DNA from: Xanthobacter dioxanivorans
GTDB taxonomy: Bacteria > Pseudomonadota > Alphaproteobacteria > Rhizobiales > Xanthobacteraceae
Assembly: GCF_016807805.1 (NCBI RefSeq)
Contig: NZ_CP063362.1
Coordinates: 2,345,001 to 2,409,000 of the forward strand
DNA: 64,000 bases
Direction: 5' to 3'
Made by a program: the position numbers and the translations under genes. This document shows, piece after piece, positions 1 through 7,955 of the stretch (its first letter is position 1; every line of letters begins with the position of its first letter). Below the pieces are notes generated by a model. It was not told the DNA's origin and searched no databases. It saw only the letters and a list, made by a program, of their open reading frames with translations.

Positions 1-214
1 CGGGGGCCTTTTTAAGCCAGCTTTCGATCAACATTCTGATTTTAAATGGTTTTCTTAACGAAACTTTTTTTAGCCCGTAGCGTTGATTTCTTAGCAAATA
101 GCAGTGCATAAGAGGTCAAGCCTTTAATGAATTGGTCACATTCAGGGAATTGTGACTTGACAGGCTACGTGCTCGGATATAGCGCCGCGCACGTTCAGAT
201 GGAAGGTGGCTAAG

Positions 215-427
215 ATGTTCGTGTTCGCTCGCGACTTATACCGGCTACTGGCCGGTCGCGATTATGCGGCCGACATAGCCAAGGACGATTTTGATCGCTG
301 CACTGGTCGGCGCGCGGCCTCACGCCTCTCGCGTGGTAATGTCGCCGTTCAAATGGGCGCATTCGTCACTACCGATGACCTTGAGGCGGAACGCCGGAAG
401 GTTGCGAAGATTTCATTTCGCACCTAA
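215..427 (+). CDS. small hypothetical protein (70 aa)
   Basis: A short open frame that I cannot assign to a family. The ATG at 215 follows a purine-rich GGAAGG about 8 bases upstream; an in-frame GTG at 206 is the alternative start. The product is soluble and mixed-charge, with no membrane segment or signal peptide. It lies alone on the plus strand, upstream of another unknown gene, in DNA of lower GC than the chromosome after 3266. The protein-like composition and RBS spacing support it, but it could be spurious. Confidence 0.45.
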   Translation: MFVFARDLYRLLAGRDYAADIAKDDFDRCTGRRAASRLSRGNVAVQMGAFVTTDDLEAERRKVAKISFRT

Positions 428-462
428 CTTGGCCGGAACTATATCCGGCCAAGCGATTCTTC

Positions 463-1098
463 ATGACCATCAGCGCGTCTGACCTCCTCGCGGAACTCGC
501 GAAGGAGTGGAATAGGATTGAGGGTAGGGCAAAGGAAGCCGAGGCGATCCGGGGTGAGGCTATCGTCGCTGCGATCAACGAAATGCGTTACGCCGGCCGT
601 CGCATTGTTGACTCACTTAGCCCGCCGCCAAACTTGCTAGAAGAAGATATCGAACAATATCGCGTTGATCAGCTAAAGACGGCCAAGGTTTACTTGGTCA
701 ACGCAGATCACGACATTACAGACGCTATTATTTTTGTTGTTCACACAAGGGTAAATGAAACCCTGCAGCGGTATGGAAAGAAAAAGATCATAAAATTTGT
801 TCCTGAATTTGATGATCTTTTTCCAGAAATCGAGGCCGCTCAGGATATCGTGAAAGGCAGCAGGGAAGACCGCGCCACCAGAAGCGCCGAATACAAGCGA
901 CTCGCAGAAGAATATATTCCGAAAATTGCAAAGCTTTACAAGCGAATCAATGAGTGCGAAAAGCTAAAGCTTGATAACATTGAATTTATCAAAAAGTACG
1001 CCAGAACGATAACGTGGATTGCTCTTTTGGGGTCCATTGCAAGTCTTGTTGGCCTCATCCCTCTAGTGCGCGATTTCTATCATTGGTGCGTGGGCTAA
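463..1098 (+). CDS. hypothetical protein with C-terminal membrane anchor (211 aa)
   Basis: Function unknown. The first ~175 residues are charged and mostly helical (many E, K and R), and one hydrophobic segment near residues 183-203 (WIALLGSIASLVGLIPL) is followed by a short tail, so it is a tail-anchored or single-span protein with a large N-terminal domain. Codon use and AT content (many AAA, ATT, GAA) differ from the chromosomal genes, which suggests horizontal acquisition. No obvious RBS precedes the ATG at 463. It sits just before a convergent transposase. Tail-anchored helical proteins in such islands are sometimes defence effectors, but nothing here shows that directly. Confidence 0.65.
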   Translation: MTISASDLLAELAKEWNRIEGRAKEAEAIRGEAIVAAINEMRYAGRRIVDSLSPPPNLLEEDIEQYRVDQLKTAKVYLVNADHDITDAIIFVVHTRVNETLQRYGKKKIIKFVPEFDDLFPEIEAAQDIVKGSREDRATRSAEYKRLAEEYIPKIAKLYKRINECEKLKLDNIEFIKKYARTITWIALLGSIASLVGLIPLVRDFYHWCVG

Positions 1099-1113
1099 AC
1101 GACGCGCTGGAAA

Positions 1114-2070
1114 CTAGCGCTGCCAATACCCCTTCCACACCCGGCTGACCGGATGCGCCATCGCAAGGCCCGCAACGCGGTGCGCGAGCGTTCCGTTGTC
1201 CATCCGGCGATGATCCTCAAGCCAAGCCGCGTGGTCCGCATACTGATGCAGATACTGCGGAGAAACGTGGTGGTGTTGCCCAGCCACCATGCGGCGAAGG
1301 CGGGAAAAGAAGCTCTCAACCTGATTGGTGTTGGTGCCAGCGAGGTCGCTATAGGCCTCGCTGTGGTTGATGCGATGCGTGGTGAACGTGCCGTGCAGAG
1401 CGTCCCAATGGGCGGCTTCATCGGCATAGAAGGTTGAGTTGGGATCGGCGACGCGCTTGGCGATTTCCACGCCCTCGGCTTCCGACCGACCTACCAAAGT
1501 GAGGGTCCGTCCGCCGCGCTGACGCAGGGCGATGACCACGCGGCGCTTGCCGGTCTGGTGCCGAGCAAGGCGGCGGTCAACGCGGTCTTCCTTGACGTTC
1601 GCCGGGCGGATGTGGCCGCCGAAGTAAGCCCCATCAATCTCGACGCTCTCGCCCACGGTCTGCGCATGGACTTCGGCCGACATGGCTTCCCGAAGCTTAT
1701 GGGAAAGGACGAAAGCCGTCTTGTGCTGACAGTCGAGGTCGCGGGAAAGCTGAAGGGCAGAGATGCCCTTGGCCGAATTAACGAAGATGCAGATGGCAGC
1801 GAGGAGATCCGTGAAGCTCATCTTGCGCGACGCGAAGATGGTCCCGCTGGTGACGCTGTACTGGTGATAGCAGCCAGCGCACTTGAACTTGCGGCGGGTG
1901 GTGATGCTGTAGGCCTCAACGCAACCGCAGCGCGGGCAGACCGGCTTGCCATCGTTGTCAGCCCAGCGAACCTTGCAGAACGTGCTGTAGGCCTTTTCCT
2001 CGCCGCCCTGATAGATGCTCTTCAGGGAGAGGGTGCGGGCGGCGGCGGAGAGGAGGAAGTGCTGGGCCAT
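1114..2070 (-). CDS. IS1595-family (ISXO2-like) transposase
   Basis: A DDE-type transposase of 318 aa. The N-terminal zinc ribbon is visible (CPRCGC near residue 45, then CAGC). It is followed by an HTH-like segment and the catalytic core with EIDGAYFGG (first Asp), YADEAAHWD (second Asp) and NQVESFFSRLRR near the C-terminus, a typical ISXO2-like arrangement. Length and domain order fit a complete gene and no frameshift is seen. I could not find convincing terminal inverted repeats or a target duplication, so the borders of the insertion sequence are undefined. It is divergent from the DUF6471 gene, with ~106 bp between the starts. Confidence 0.9.
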   Translation of the reverse strand: MAQHFLLSAAARTLSLKSIYQGGEEKAYSTFCKVRWADNDGKPVCPRCGCVEAYSITTRRKFKCAGCYHQYSVTSGTIFASRKMSFTDLLAAICIFVNSAKGISALQLSRDLDCQHKTAFVLSHKLREAMSAEVHAQTVGESVEIDGAYFGGHIRPANVKEDRVDRRLARHQTGKRRVVIALRQRGGRTLTLVGRSEAEGVEIAKRVADPNSTFYADEAAHWDALHGTFTTHRINHSEAYSDLAGTNTNQVESFFSRLRRMVAGQHHHVSPQYLHQYADHAAWLEDHRRMDNGTLAHRVAGLAMAHPVSRVWKGYWQR

Positions 2071-2097
2071 TTGTCATCATTTCCGATGCGTATGCAT

Positions 2098-2153
2098 CCT
2101 ATATGATGACATTATGCACTGTAGTCAAGGGCAAATGTATCGTATATGATGGC
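2098..2153. promoter_or_regulatory. repeated TATATGATG boxes between divergent genes
   Basis: The intergenic region between the transposase start (2070) and the DUF6471 start (2177) holds two copies of a TATATGATG box: CCTATATGATGAC at 2098-2110 and CGTATATGATGGC at 2141-2153. A related ATGATGACA word lies on the other strand at 2073-2081. The placement between divergent starts is what an operator pair would show. The regulator is unknown. Confidence 0.3.
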
Positions 2154-2176
2154 AATCATCGTTCGGAGGATTGCCA

Positions 2177-2406
2177 ATGGCGGAAGCGATAGACTGGGAG
2201 GCCCGCGTCAAGGGCCTGCTCAAGGCGGAGTTGAAGCGCCGGAACGTGACCTATGCGGACCTGGTTGAGAAGCTTGCCGCCATCGGCGTCGAGGAATCCG
2301 AGCCAAACGTGCGCAACAAGCTCTCAAGGGGAAGTTCACGGCGGTATTCATGCTTCAGTGTTTCGACGCCATCGGCGTTCAGCAGGTCCGGTTATCGGAC
2401 GGGTGA
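2177..2406 (+). pseudogene. DUF6471 family protein, frameshifted
   Basis: The frame starts at ATG 2177 behind GGAGGA (2165-2170). It reads a typical DUF6471 N-terminus (GLLKAELKRRNVTYADLVEKL, then RNKLSRG), a small HTH-like fold of unknown role. After the G run at 2328-2331 the family sequence continues in another frame (KFTAVFMLQCFDAIG, ending at TGA 2404-2406). A run of five G instead of four would restore one ~76-residue protein. As given, the frame runs on to 2455 with an unrelated tail. It is either a real -1 mutation or a homopolymer base-calling error. Confidence 0.7.
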
Positions 2407-2446
2407 CAAAAGTGACTCTTTTACAATGGCTTGCGGTGTAATTGCC

Positions 2447-2473
2447 CTCATATGAAGTGCATAAGCATATGAG
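2447..2473. repeat. inverted repeat CTCATATG-N11-CATATGAG
   Basis: A perfect 8-bp inverted repeat: CTCATATG at 2447-2454 and CATATGAG at 2466-2473. It lies in the 245-bp gap between the DUF6471 gene and the end of the 168-aa gene. The same word recurs near 3161-3208. It may be an operator or a small hairpin; I see no T tract that would make it a terminator. Confidence 0.5.
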
Positions 2474-2651
2474 ACATTGACATTTTTTGCCTAGAGCGGT
2501 ACAAAATGAATGTCGGCGACGGGCTCGCGCCAGCCGCCGATATAAGGTGTCAACGTATCAATAGCATCGGAACCGATCCCGGCGGTGGTGCGCCGGTTCG
2601 GATAACGCCGAAGCTCGGGTACTCGTACATCTTATTCTCCTTTCCCAGCGA

Positions 2652-3158
2652 CTACTCAGCGCTGGTCTGGTCCTCCGTGGGCGAAGGATTGATTGGGGCC
2701 TCTGCATTCGCAGGGGCCTCATTCGTTTCGGCCATGGTAGGGAGGCGGAAATAGCCGTCATCTCCCTTGTTCAGTCGGCCTTTTTTCGCGAACTGATACA
2801 TGATGGGAAGAACCTGCGGCCCCTGCACCCCGGGCCACCAGCGCCTTCCGATCTCTTCCACCAGCTCTGCGGCTGTAAGCCCCTTTCGGCCCACCTTGGT
2901 TGCGTCGCCGATAGCTTGGACAGCCATGTCATAATTGCTCGGGATACCATCCGGGCGAGCAGGTCCCAGCCTAGCCGCAGCGTCCGCCGAAGCTGGGGCG
3001 GGGTCCGCGGTCGGCTGGGGATCATCCCGAACCCAGAACCTGCCGAAAACGCGAAGCGCCATATCAAGCTCGTCCATCTCCCTTTCGAGACGTTCTAGCT
3101 CTGCCGCAATCTCTTTGCGGCGCGCTTCAATGGCGGCGATGTCAACAAGCCGTGTCAT
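2652..3158 (-). CDS. hypothetical protein, coiled coil plus winged-helix-like domain (168 aa)
   Basis: Residues 1-37 form a charged heptad-like helix (IEARRKEIAAELERLEREMDE), a likely coiled coil. A Pro/Ala-rich linker follows (~45-72). Residues 75-140 look like a small winged helix (AVQAIGDATKVGRKGLTAAE, then LPIMYQFAKKGRLNK and DGYFRLP), and the tail is acidic and Pro/Ala-rich. This suggests a dimeric DNA-binding protein, but no family is named with certainty. CATATGA words just upstream of its start (3161-3208) could be its own operator. A plus-strand frame at 2506-2754 overlaps it and is judged a shadow. Confidence 0.65.
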   Translation of the reverse strand: MTRLVDIAAIEARRKEIAAELERLEREMDELDMALRVFGRFWVRDDPQPTADPAPASADAAARLGPARPDGIPSNYDMAVQAIGDATKVGRKGLTAAELVEEIGRRWWPGVQGPQVLPIMYQFAKKGRLNKGDDGYFRLPTMAETNEAPANAEAPINPSPTEDQTSAE

Positions 3159-3160
3159 GG

Positions 3161-3208
3161 CTCATATCACCATATGAATCAGCCGCGCGCAAGACCCCAT
3201 CTCATATG
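3161..3208. promoter_or_regulatory. CATATGA-type boxes upstream of the 168-aa gene
   Basis: TCATAT-CACC-ATATGA forms an inverted repeat at 3162-3177, and a further CTCATATG lies at 3201-3208, directly upstream of the minus-strand start at 3158. The words match the inverted repeat at 2447-2473. The position suggests an operator, perhaps autoregulatory. Confidence 0.3.
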
Positions 3209-3265
3209 TTCCGCGTTTGTGCGAGTATGGGGATAAGTATGGCCTTTGGTGCGTCTGCTACCTAA

Positions 3266-4408
3266 TCCCGCGACTATCCGCCCGAGAAGCTCGACATCAA
3301 GCTGGTGGTGGAGGAGGACGATGCCGGCACCCGCGCCGCCATCGCCGCGGAGGGCCTTCCGCCGCATATGGAAGAGCTGGCGGTGCCGCCGGTCGGGCCA
3401 CGCACCAAGCCGAAGGCGCTCGACGTGGCGCTGCCTTTCGCCCGCGGCACCTTCGTCGCCATCTACGATGCGGAGGACCTGCCCGAGCCGGACCAGCTGC
3501 GCCGGGCGCTGGAGGCCTTCCGCGCCGGCGGGCCGTCGGTGGCCTGCGTGCAGGCGCGGCTGTGCGTGGACAATGGCGAGGACAGCTGGATCTCCGGCCA
3601 TTTCGCGGCCGAATATGCCGGCCAGTTCGACGTGCTGATGCCCATGCTGAGCGCGCTCGGCCTGCCCATCCTGCTCGGCGGCACCTCCAACCACTTCCGC
3701 CGCCGGGTGCTGGAGGAGGTGGGTGCCTGGGACCCCTTCAACGTCACCGAGGATGCGGACCTCGGCATCCGCCTCGCCCGCGCCGGCTGGGCCACCCGGG
3801 TCATCGCCTCCACCACCTACGAGGAGGCGCCGGTAACGTCGCAGGCCTGGCTCGGCCAGCGCACGCGCTGGCTCAAGGGCTGGGCGCAGACGCTGCTGGT
3901 GCACAGCCGCAGCCCGCGGGTGCTGGTGCGCGATCTCGGCGCCCGCGGCACGCTCGCCCTCGGCGTGCTCACCGCCGGCCCCTTCGCGGCAGCCCTGGTG
4001 CATCCCTTCTGTCTCGCCCTCTTCGCCGGCGACGTGGTGCGCGGTGTGGTGGGGCTGCCCTGCGACACGCTGGCGGAGGTTCTCACCTCCGCGCTCACCT
4101 ATTCGACCCTGGCTGCGGGCTATGCCGGCTCGGCGGTGACGGCGGTCGCGGGGCTCCGGCGCCGGGGGCTGCCCGTGCGCTGGTGGATCATCCTCACCAT
4201 CCCGGCCTACTGGCTGCTGCTGTCGGTGGCCGCCTGGCGGGCGGTGGGGGAGCTGGTGCGGCGACCGCATTTCTGGCGCAAGACCGAGCACGGCCTCGGC
4301 CGGCGCCGCGGGCCGGCAAGGGAGCCGGCACGGGAGCCGGCCAACGATGCGTTCAGAAGTAGCGCTTCAGCTCCGCCGCAGCGTCGGCCGGCGGCCGCTT
4401 GGAATTGA
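3266..4408 (+). pseudogene. family 2 glycosyltransferase, 5'-truncated
   Basis: This is the C-terminal part of a membrane-associated, processive-type GT2. The frame is open only from 3266 (TAA at 3263-3265) and begins inside the GT-A fold at SRDYPPEKLDIKLVVEEDD, a point normally well inside the protein. Visible motifs are IYDAEDLPEPDQ, a TEDADLG acidic motif and QRTRWLKGW (QxxRW). These are followed by about four hydrophobic segments (~200-330). The nucleotide-binding N-terminus and any upstream domain are missing, and the preceding DNA is compositionally different, so acquisition of the 1-3265 segment probably removed them. The first internal ATG is 3305. The 3' end overlaps the SCO gene end by ~56 bp, tail to tail. 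Confidence 0.8.
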
Positions 4409-4952
4409 ACGGCGCGACGAACGCCCCGGTCTTGTCCATGAGATAGACCACCGCCGTGTGGTCCATGGTGTAGTCGCCACCGGAAAGCGGCACCTTGCGG
4501 GAATAGACCCGATATTCCTTCTTCATGGCGTCCACCGCCTCCGGCGTGCCGGTGAGCCCCTTCAACTGGGGCGCGAAGCTCGCGAGGTAGGACTTCATCA
4601 CCGACGGCGTGTCGCGCTCCGGGTCGACCGTGACGAAGAAGGCCTGCACCTTGTTCGCGTCGGGGCCGAGGGCGGCGAAGATCTCCGACATCTCGAACAG
4701 GGCGGTAGGGCAAACGTCCGGGCAATGGGTGAAGCCGAAGAAGATCAGGCTCGGCTTGCCCGCAAGAATGGCCTGCGTCACCGGGGCGCCGTCCTGGTCC
4801 ACGAGGCTGAATGGCCCGCCGACCTGCGCCGTGCCGGTGCTGGTGATTTTCGGCACCGGCGCCGGCATGAGCATGGTGACGGCGGTGACGAGCACGAGGG
4901 CGCCGGCGGCGAACGCCGAGAACAGGACGATCAATCTGCTGCGTTGGGACAT
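4353..4952 (-). CDS. SCO1/SenC family copper chaperone
   Basis: A 199-aa thioredoxin-fold protein that delivers copper to the CuA site of cytochrome c oxidase. One N-terminal membrane segment (~residues 8-28) anchors it, with the domain in the periplasm. The copper ligands are visible as CPDVC (FTHCPDVCPTAL) and the downstream His in TMDHTAVVYLMD. ATG 4952 is chosen because it follows a GGAG; the frame extends upstream to 5057 with non-family sequence. The small membrane-protein gene just upstream (4991-5185) is probably cotranscribed. Family identity is secure; the oxidase it serves is not in the window. Confidence 0.93.
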   Translation of the reverse strand: MSQRSRLIVLFSAFAAGALVLVTAVTMLMPAPVPKITSTGTAQVGGPFSLVDQDGAPVTQAILAGKPSLIFFGFTHCPDVCPTALFEMSEIFAALGPDANKVQAFFVTVDPERDTPSVMKSYLASFAPQLKGLTGTPEAVDAMKKEYRVYSRKVPLSGGDYTMDHTAVVYLMDKTGAFVAPFNSKRPPADAAAELKRYF

Positions 4953-4990
4953 GGCTCTCCTGCGCCCGTCCGGCGCGGCTCCAGGCGGGA

Positions 4991-5185
4991 TCAGAGGCAG
5001 GATGCGATGCCTGCGTTCAGGATGTCGAAGAAGACGGTGGCGCCGTAGCGTTGCCACAGGAGCGCCGCCGCTGCGAACAGGGCTCCCGCGAACAGAGCGA
5101 GGACAGCCAGCGCCACCCGCCCCGCCGCGTTCCGCTCCGCGGTGCGCGGCGCCTCGACCACCTGCGGATGGTGAATGTGCGCCAT
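4991..5185 (-). CDS. small single-span membrane protein upstream of SCO gene
   Basis: About 64 aa from ATG 5185 (or 73 aa from ATG 5212). A His-containing N-terminus (MAHIHHPQVVE) precedes one hydrophobic span (RVALAVLALFAGALFAAAAL), and it ends in YGATVFFDILNAGIASCL. Function unknown. It is upstream of, and in the same direction as, the SCO gene with a 38-bp gap, so a link to copper or oxidase biogenesis is plausible but inferred only from position. Confidence 0.6.
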   Translation of the reverse strand: MAHIHHPQVVEAPRTAERNAAGRVALAVLALFAGALFAAAALLWQRYGATVFFDILNAGIASCL

Positions 5186-5212
5186 TTCAAACTCGCCGGG
5201 CCAGCTCCCCAT

Positions 5213-5661
5213 GGCGCAAGACTAGCGCGGACCGGCGGTAAATTCCAATCTCGCCCCGGCCGGGCATGGAAAGCGGCAAGTTGCGGGCTGCGCAGCCGCA
5301 AGAATCGCGGCCGCGGCCTGCTTGAGGCGCCGTGCCGGGGGTGGGGGGATGGCCGGAAAGCGAGGCAGCGTTCCGATGCAGGCCCGGACGCGCTTTGCAA
5401 ACGGCGGCTAAACCGATTTGTCCGGGCGTTGACGCCAATCCGCCTCCGTCCTAGGTTCGGGCCATGCTGGAGCCCGGAAACGATAGCCTGCGCCACTTCG
5501 TGGCCAAGCGGCGAATTCCCCGCCCGGTCGACGGGGTCGGCCGGGTCAACTGACGCGCCGTTCCGGAGGCTGTCCAGCGGCGCGACCCAAACGGGGCCCT
5601 GCGGCCTTTGTTCGCACCGCTTGCGGCGCATCTGCGCGTTCTGTTCCGGAAATCACTCCCC
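5213..5661. other. gene-free interval
   Basis: This 449-bp stretch lies between the divergent small membrane-protein gene and the ACT-like gene. Frames here on both strands have Arg/Pro-rich shadow composition. No RNA gene, terminator or convincing operator is seen. It presumably carries the two divergent promoters. Confidence 0.4.
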
Positions 5662-5973
5662 ATGTCCCACGTCCCCTTCCCTGACGGCGCCGCTACGGCC
5701 GGCGCCGGGCTCTACCGTCTCGTCGTCGAGGCGGAGCCCGATCCCAATTCCCTGCTGCGTCTGCTCGAGCCGTTCGTGATCCACGATGTGCTGCCGCACC
5801 GCATCGACTGTGCCTCCACCGCGGAGGCCTGCGCGGTGGAGCTCGAATTCACCGCGACCGCGGATCTCGCCACGCGCCTGCACATGCGCCTGTCCACCCT
5901 GGTGTGCGTGCGCGATGCCGCCCTCGCGCCCGCCGCGGCGCCGATCGCGGGCGCGCTTGGCGCCGCGGCCTGA
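5662..5973 (+). CDS. small ACT-like domain protein (103 aa)
   Basis: The frame from ATG 5662 gives about 103 aa. Its pattern resembles a lone ACT/IlvM-type regulatory domain: LYRLVVEAEPDPNSLLRLLE as strand 1 and helix 1, then VLPHRIDC, VELEFTA and a C-terminal helix with LSTLVCVRDAAL. ACT domains usually bind amino acids and regulate metabolic enzymes. The longer frame from 5608 adds unlike sequence. It lies 10 bp before the AEC transporter gene and is probably cotranscribed, so it might relate to transport or metabolism of the same substrate. Domain assignment is by eye and moderate. Confidence 0.6.
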   Translation: MSHVPFPDGAATAGAGLYRLVVEAEPDPNSLLRLLEPFVIHDVLPHRIDCASTAEACAVELEFTATADLATRLHMRLSTLVCVRDAALAPAAAPIAGALGAAA

Positions 5974-5983
5974 CGGAGCCCTC

Positions 5984-6925
5984 ATGCTGAACACGCTTGC
6001 CGACATCGCCATCATCGTCCTGCCGGTTTTCGGCATGGTGGCGGTGGGTTACCTGTCCGCCCGGATCGGTCTCGTCAGCGAACGGGCGACGGACGGCCTC
6101 GCGGAGTTCGTGTTCTCCCTGTCGGTACCGGTGCTGATCTTCAAGACGCTGAGCGAGTCGCAGCTGCCGCAGGCGCAGCCCTGGGGCTACTGGATCTCCT
6201 ATTTCGTCGGCGCCTTCTTCGTCTTCGGCCTCGCCATGCTGGCGGCGGAGAGGCTGTTCGGCCGCGGCCGGCAGGAAGCGGTGATCCACGGCTTCGCCGC
6301 CGGACAGGCCAACACCGTGTTCGTCGGCGTGCCGCTGATCCTCAAGGCCTATGGGCCGGAGGGGGCGGTGCCGCTCTTCCTTCTCATCGCCATCCACCTG
6401 CCGGTCATGCTGGTGGCGGCCACCGTCCTGCTCGAGGGCAGCGCCGGATTCTCCCGCGGCACCCTGGTGAAGCTGGTGAAGGCGCTGGCCTTCAACCCCA
6501 TCCTGGTCGGGATCTACGCCGGGGCCCTGGCGCGCGTGCTCGACATCCAGGCCGTCGGCGTCCCCAAGCAGATGGTGGATCTCCTCGCGGCCGCCGCCAC
6601 GCCCTGTGCGCTCATCTCCCTCGGCCTGTCGCTGAAGCGCTATGGCATGGCGGGGGGCGACATCGCCCCATCGGCGCTCATCTGCGTGCTGAAGCTGCTC
6701 GTTCACCCGGCGGCGGTGCTCGCCTTGACCTTCGTCTTCACCATGCCGCCGGTCTGGGCCGGCGTGGCGGTGCTGTTCGCCGCTATGCCCAGCGGCATCA
6801 ACGGCTATCTCCTGGCCCAGCGCTACGGCATCGGCGTGGGCACCTCCACCAGCGCGGTGTCCATGTCCACCGGGCTGGCGGTGGTGAGCGTGGCCTTCTG
6901 GCTCTACGTGCTGGGCGTGGGCTGA
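5984..6925 (+). CDS. AEC family transporter (auxin efflux carrier-like)
   Basis: A 313-aa integral membrane protein with about ten hydrophobic segments arranged as two repeats, as expected of AEC permeases, which export or exchange small organic acids such as malate or malonate. Family-like features are FSLSVPVLIFKTL near residue 45, GFAAGQANTVFVGVPL near 110 and a C-terminal AAMPSGINGYLLAQRYG. The ATG at 5984 follows GGAG. Its 3' end overlaps gluQRS by 22 bp, tail to tail. Substrate not predictable. Confidence 0.9.
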   Translation: MLNTLADIAIIVLPVFGMVAVGYLSARIGLVSERATDGLAEFVFSLSVPVLIFKTLSESQLPQAQPWGYWISYFVGAFFVFGLAMLAAERLFGRGRQEAVIHGFAAGQANTVFVGVPLILKAYGPEGAVPLFLLIAIHLPVMLVAATVLLEGSAGFSRGTLVKLVKALAFNPILVGIYAGALARVLDIQAVGVPKQMVDLLAAAATPCALISLGLSLKRYGMAGGDIAPSALICVLKLLVHPAAVLALTFVFTMPPVWAGVAVLFAAMPSGINGYLLAQRYGIGVGTSTSAVSMSTGLAVVSVAFWLYVLGVG

Positions 6926-7818
6926 AGGCCCAGGCGCCGCCGGATCTCCTGCGGTGTCGCCCCGCCGGCGCGCAGGGCGGCGAGGCTGGTGGCGGCGTTG
7001 CTCTTCGACAGCTTGTGCCCACTCGCGTCGAGGATCAGCCGATGGTGGTGGTAGACCGGCGTGGGCAGGCCGAGGAGGCGCTGCAGCAGCACGTGCACGG
7101 ACGTGGCGTGATAGAGGTCCATGCCCCGGATGACGTGGGTGATGCCCTGCGCCGCGTCGTCCACCACCACCGAGAGGTGGTAGGAGGTGGGCACCTCCTT
7201 GCGCGCCAGCACCACGTCGCCCCAGGCCGCGGCGTCGGCGGCCACCGTCTCGCGCGGCCCCTCGGGCGTATCCCGCGCTTCCGGCCAGGCGAGCGGCCGG
7301 TCGCCTGCGGCCGCTGCCAGCGCCGCGGCCATGTCCAGCCGGACCACGAAAGGGGTGCCCCCCACGCGCCGGGACGCGCGCTCCGCGTCCGTGAGGACCG
7401 CGCGGGGGAAGGGGAAGAGGGGCGCGCCGTCGGGATCGCGCGGGGCGGGCCGGCCGGTGCGGGCTTCCGCCTCGATGACGGCGCGGGCGATGTCGGAGCG
7501 GCTCTCGAAGGCGGGATAGACGAGGCCCATGGCGTCGAGCCGGGCGAGGGCGGCGGCATAATCGGCAAAATGCGCCGACTGGCGGCGCGGCGGCGCGTCC
7601 GGGGCGACGCCGAGCCAGGCGAGGTCCTGGAGAATGCCCTGCTCGTATTCCGGGCGACATCGGGTGGCGTCGATATCCTCCATGCGCAACAGGAAGGTGC
7701 CGCCCATGCGCCGCGCCGCCTCGGCGTTCATCAGGGCGGAGAAGGCGTGGCCGAGGTGCAGCCGGCCATTGGGGCTCGGCGCGAATCGGCACACGAAGGG
7801 GACGGCGGGCACGCACAT
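6904..7818 (-). CDS. gluQ: glutamyl-Q tRNA(Asp) synthetase
   Basis: A truncated GluRS-like class I enzyme that charges glutamate onto queuosine at position 34 of tRNA-Asp. The 304-aa length matches the family, which lacks the GluRS anticodon-binding domain. FAPSPNGRLHLGHAFSAL carries the HLGH-type ATP motif near the N-terminus, and HKLSKS near residue 270 is the KMSKS-type loop. Start ATG 7818 is chosen because the family begins a few residues before the FAPSPNG motif; the upstream extension is shadow. It stands alone on this strand between convergent and divergent neighbours. Confidence 0.92.
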   Translation of the reverse strand: MCVPAVPFVCRFAPSPNGRLHLGHAFSALMNAEAARRMGGTFLLRMEDIDATRCRPEYEQGILQDLAWLGVAPDAPPRRQSAHFADYAAALARLDAMGLVYPAFESRSDIARAVIEAEARTGRPAPRDPDGAPLFPFPRAVLTDAERASRRVGGTPFVVRLDMAAALAAAAGDRPLAWPEARDTPEGPRETVAADAAAWGDVVLARKEVPTSYHLSVVVDDAAQGITHVIRGMDLYHATSVHVLLQRLLGLPTPVYHHHRLILDASGHKLSKSNAATSLAALRAGGATPQEIRRRLGLQPTPST

Positions 7819-7955
7819 GAGCGGAACATCTAGGGGATCAACGGCAACGGATGGTACCCATCCGGTGCGAAAAGTTGATCCACCGGACCAAAGAGTTGCG
7901 GTCGGACCGCCAGCGCGGCGGCCGGCGCCGCCCAGCGCTGCCTCGGGAGGGCAGG

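Noticed and set aside
1080..2480. Terminal inverted repeats for the IS1595-type element
   Set aside because: I compared both flanks by eye and found no convincing pair or 8-bp target duplication, so only the transposase gene is annotated.
2506..2754. 82-aa plus-strand frame overlapping the 168-aa gene
   Set aside because: No RBS and no family look; the antisense frame has coiled-coil and winged-helix composition and a start with upstream repeats.
3179..4291. 370-aa minus-strand frame opposite the glycosyltransferase
   Set aside because: His/Arg/Gly-rich shadow of a high-GC gene; the plus frame has QxxRW and membrane segments.
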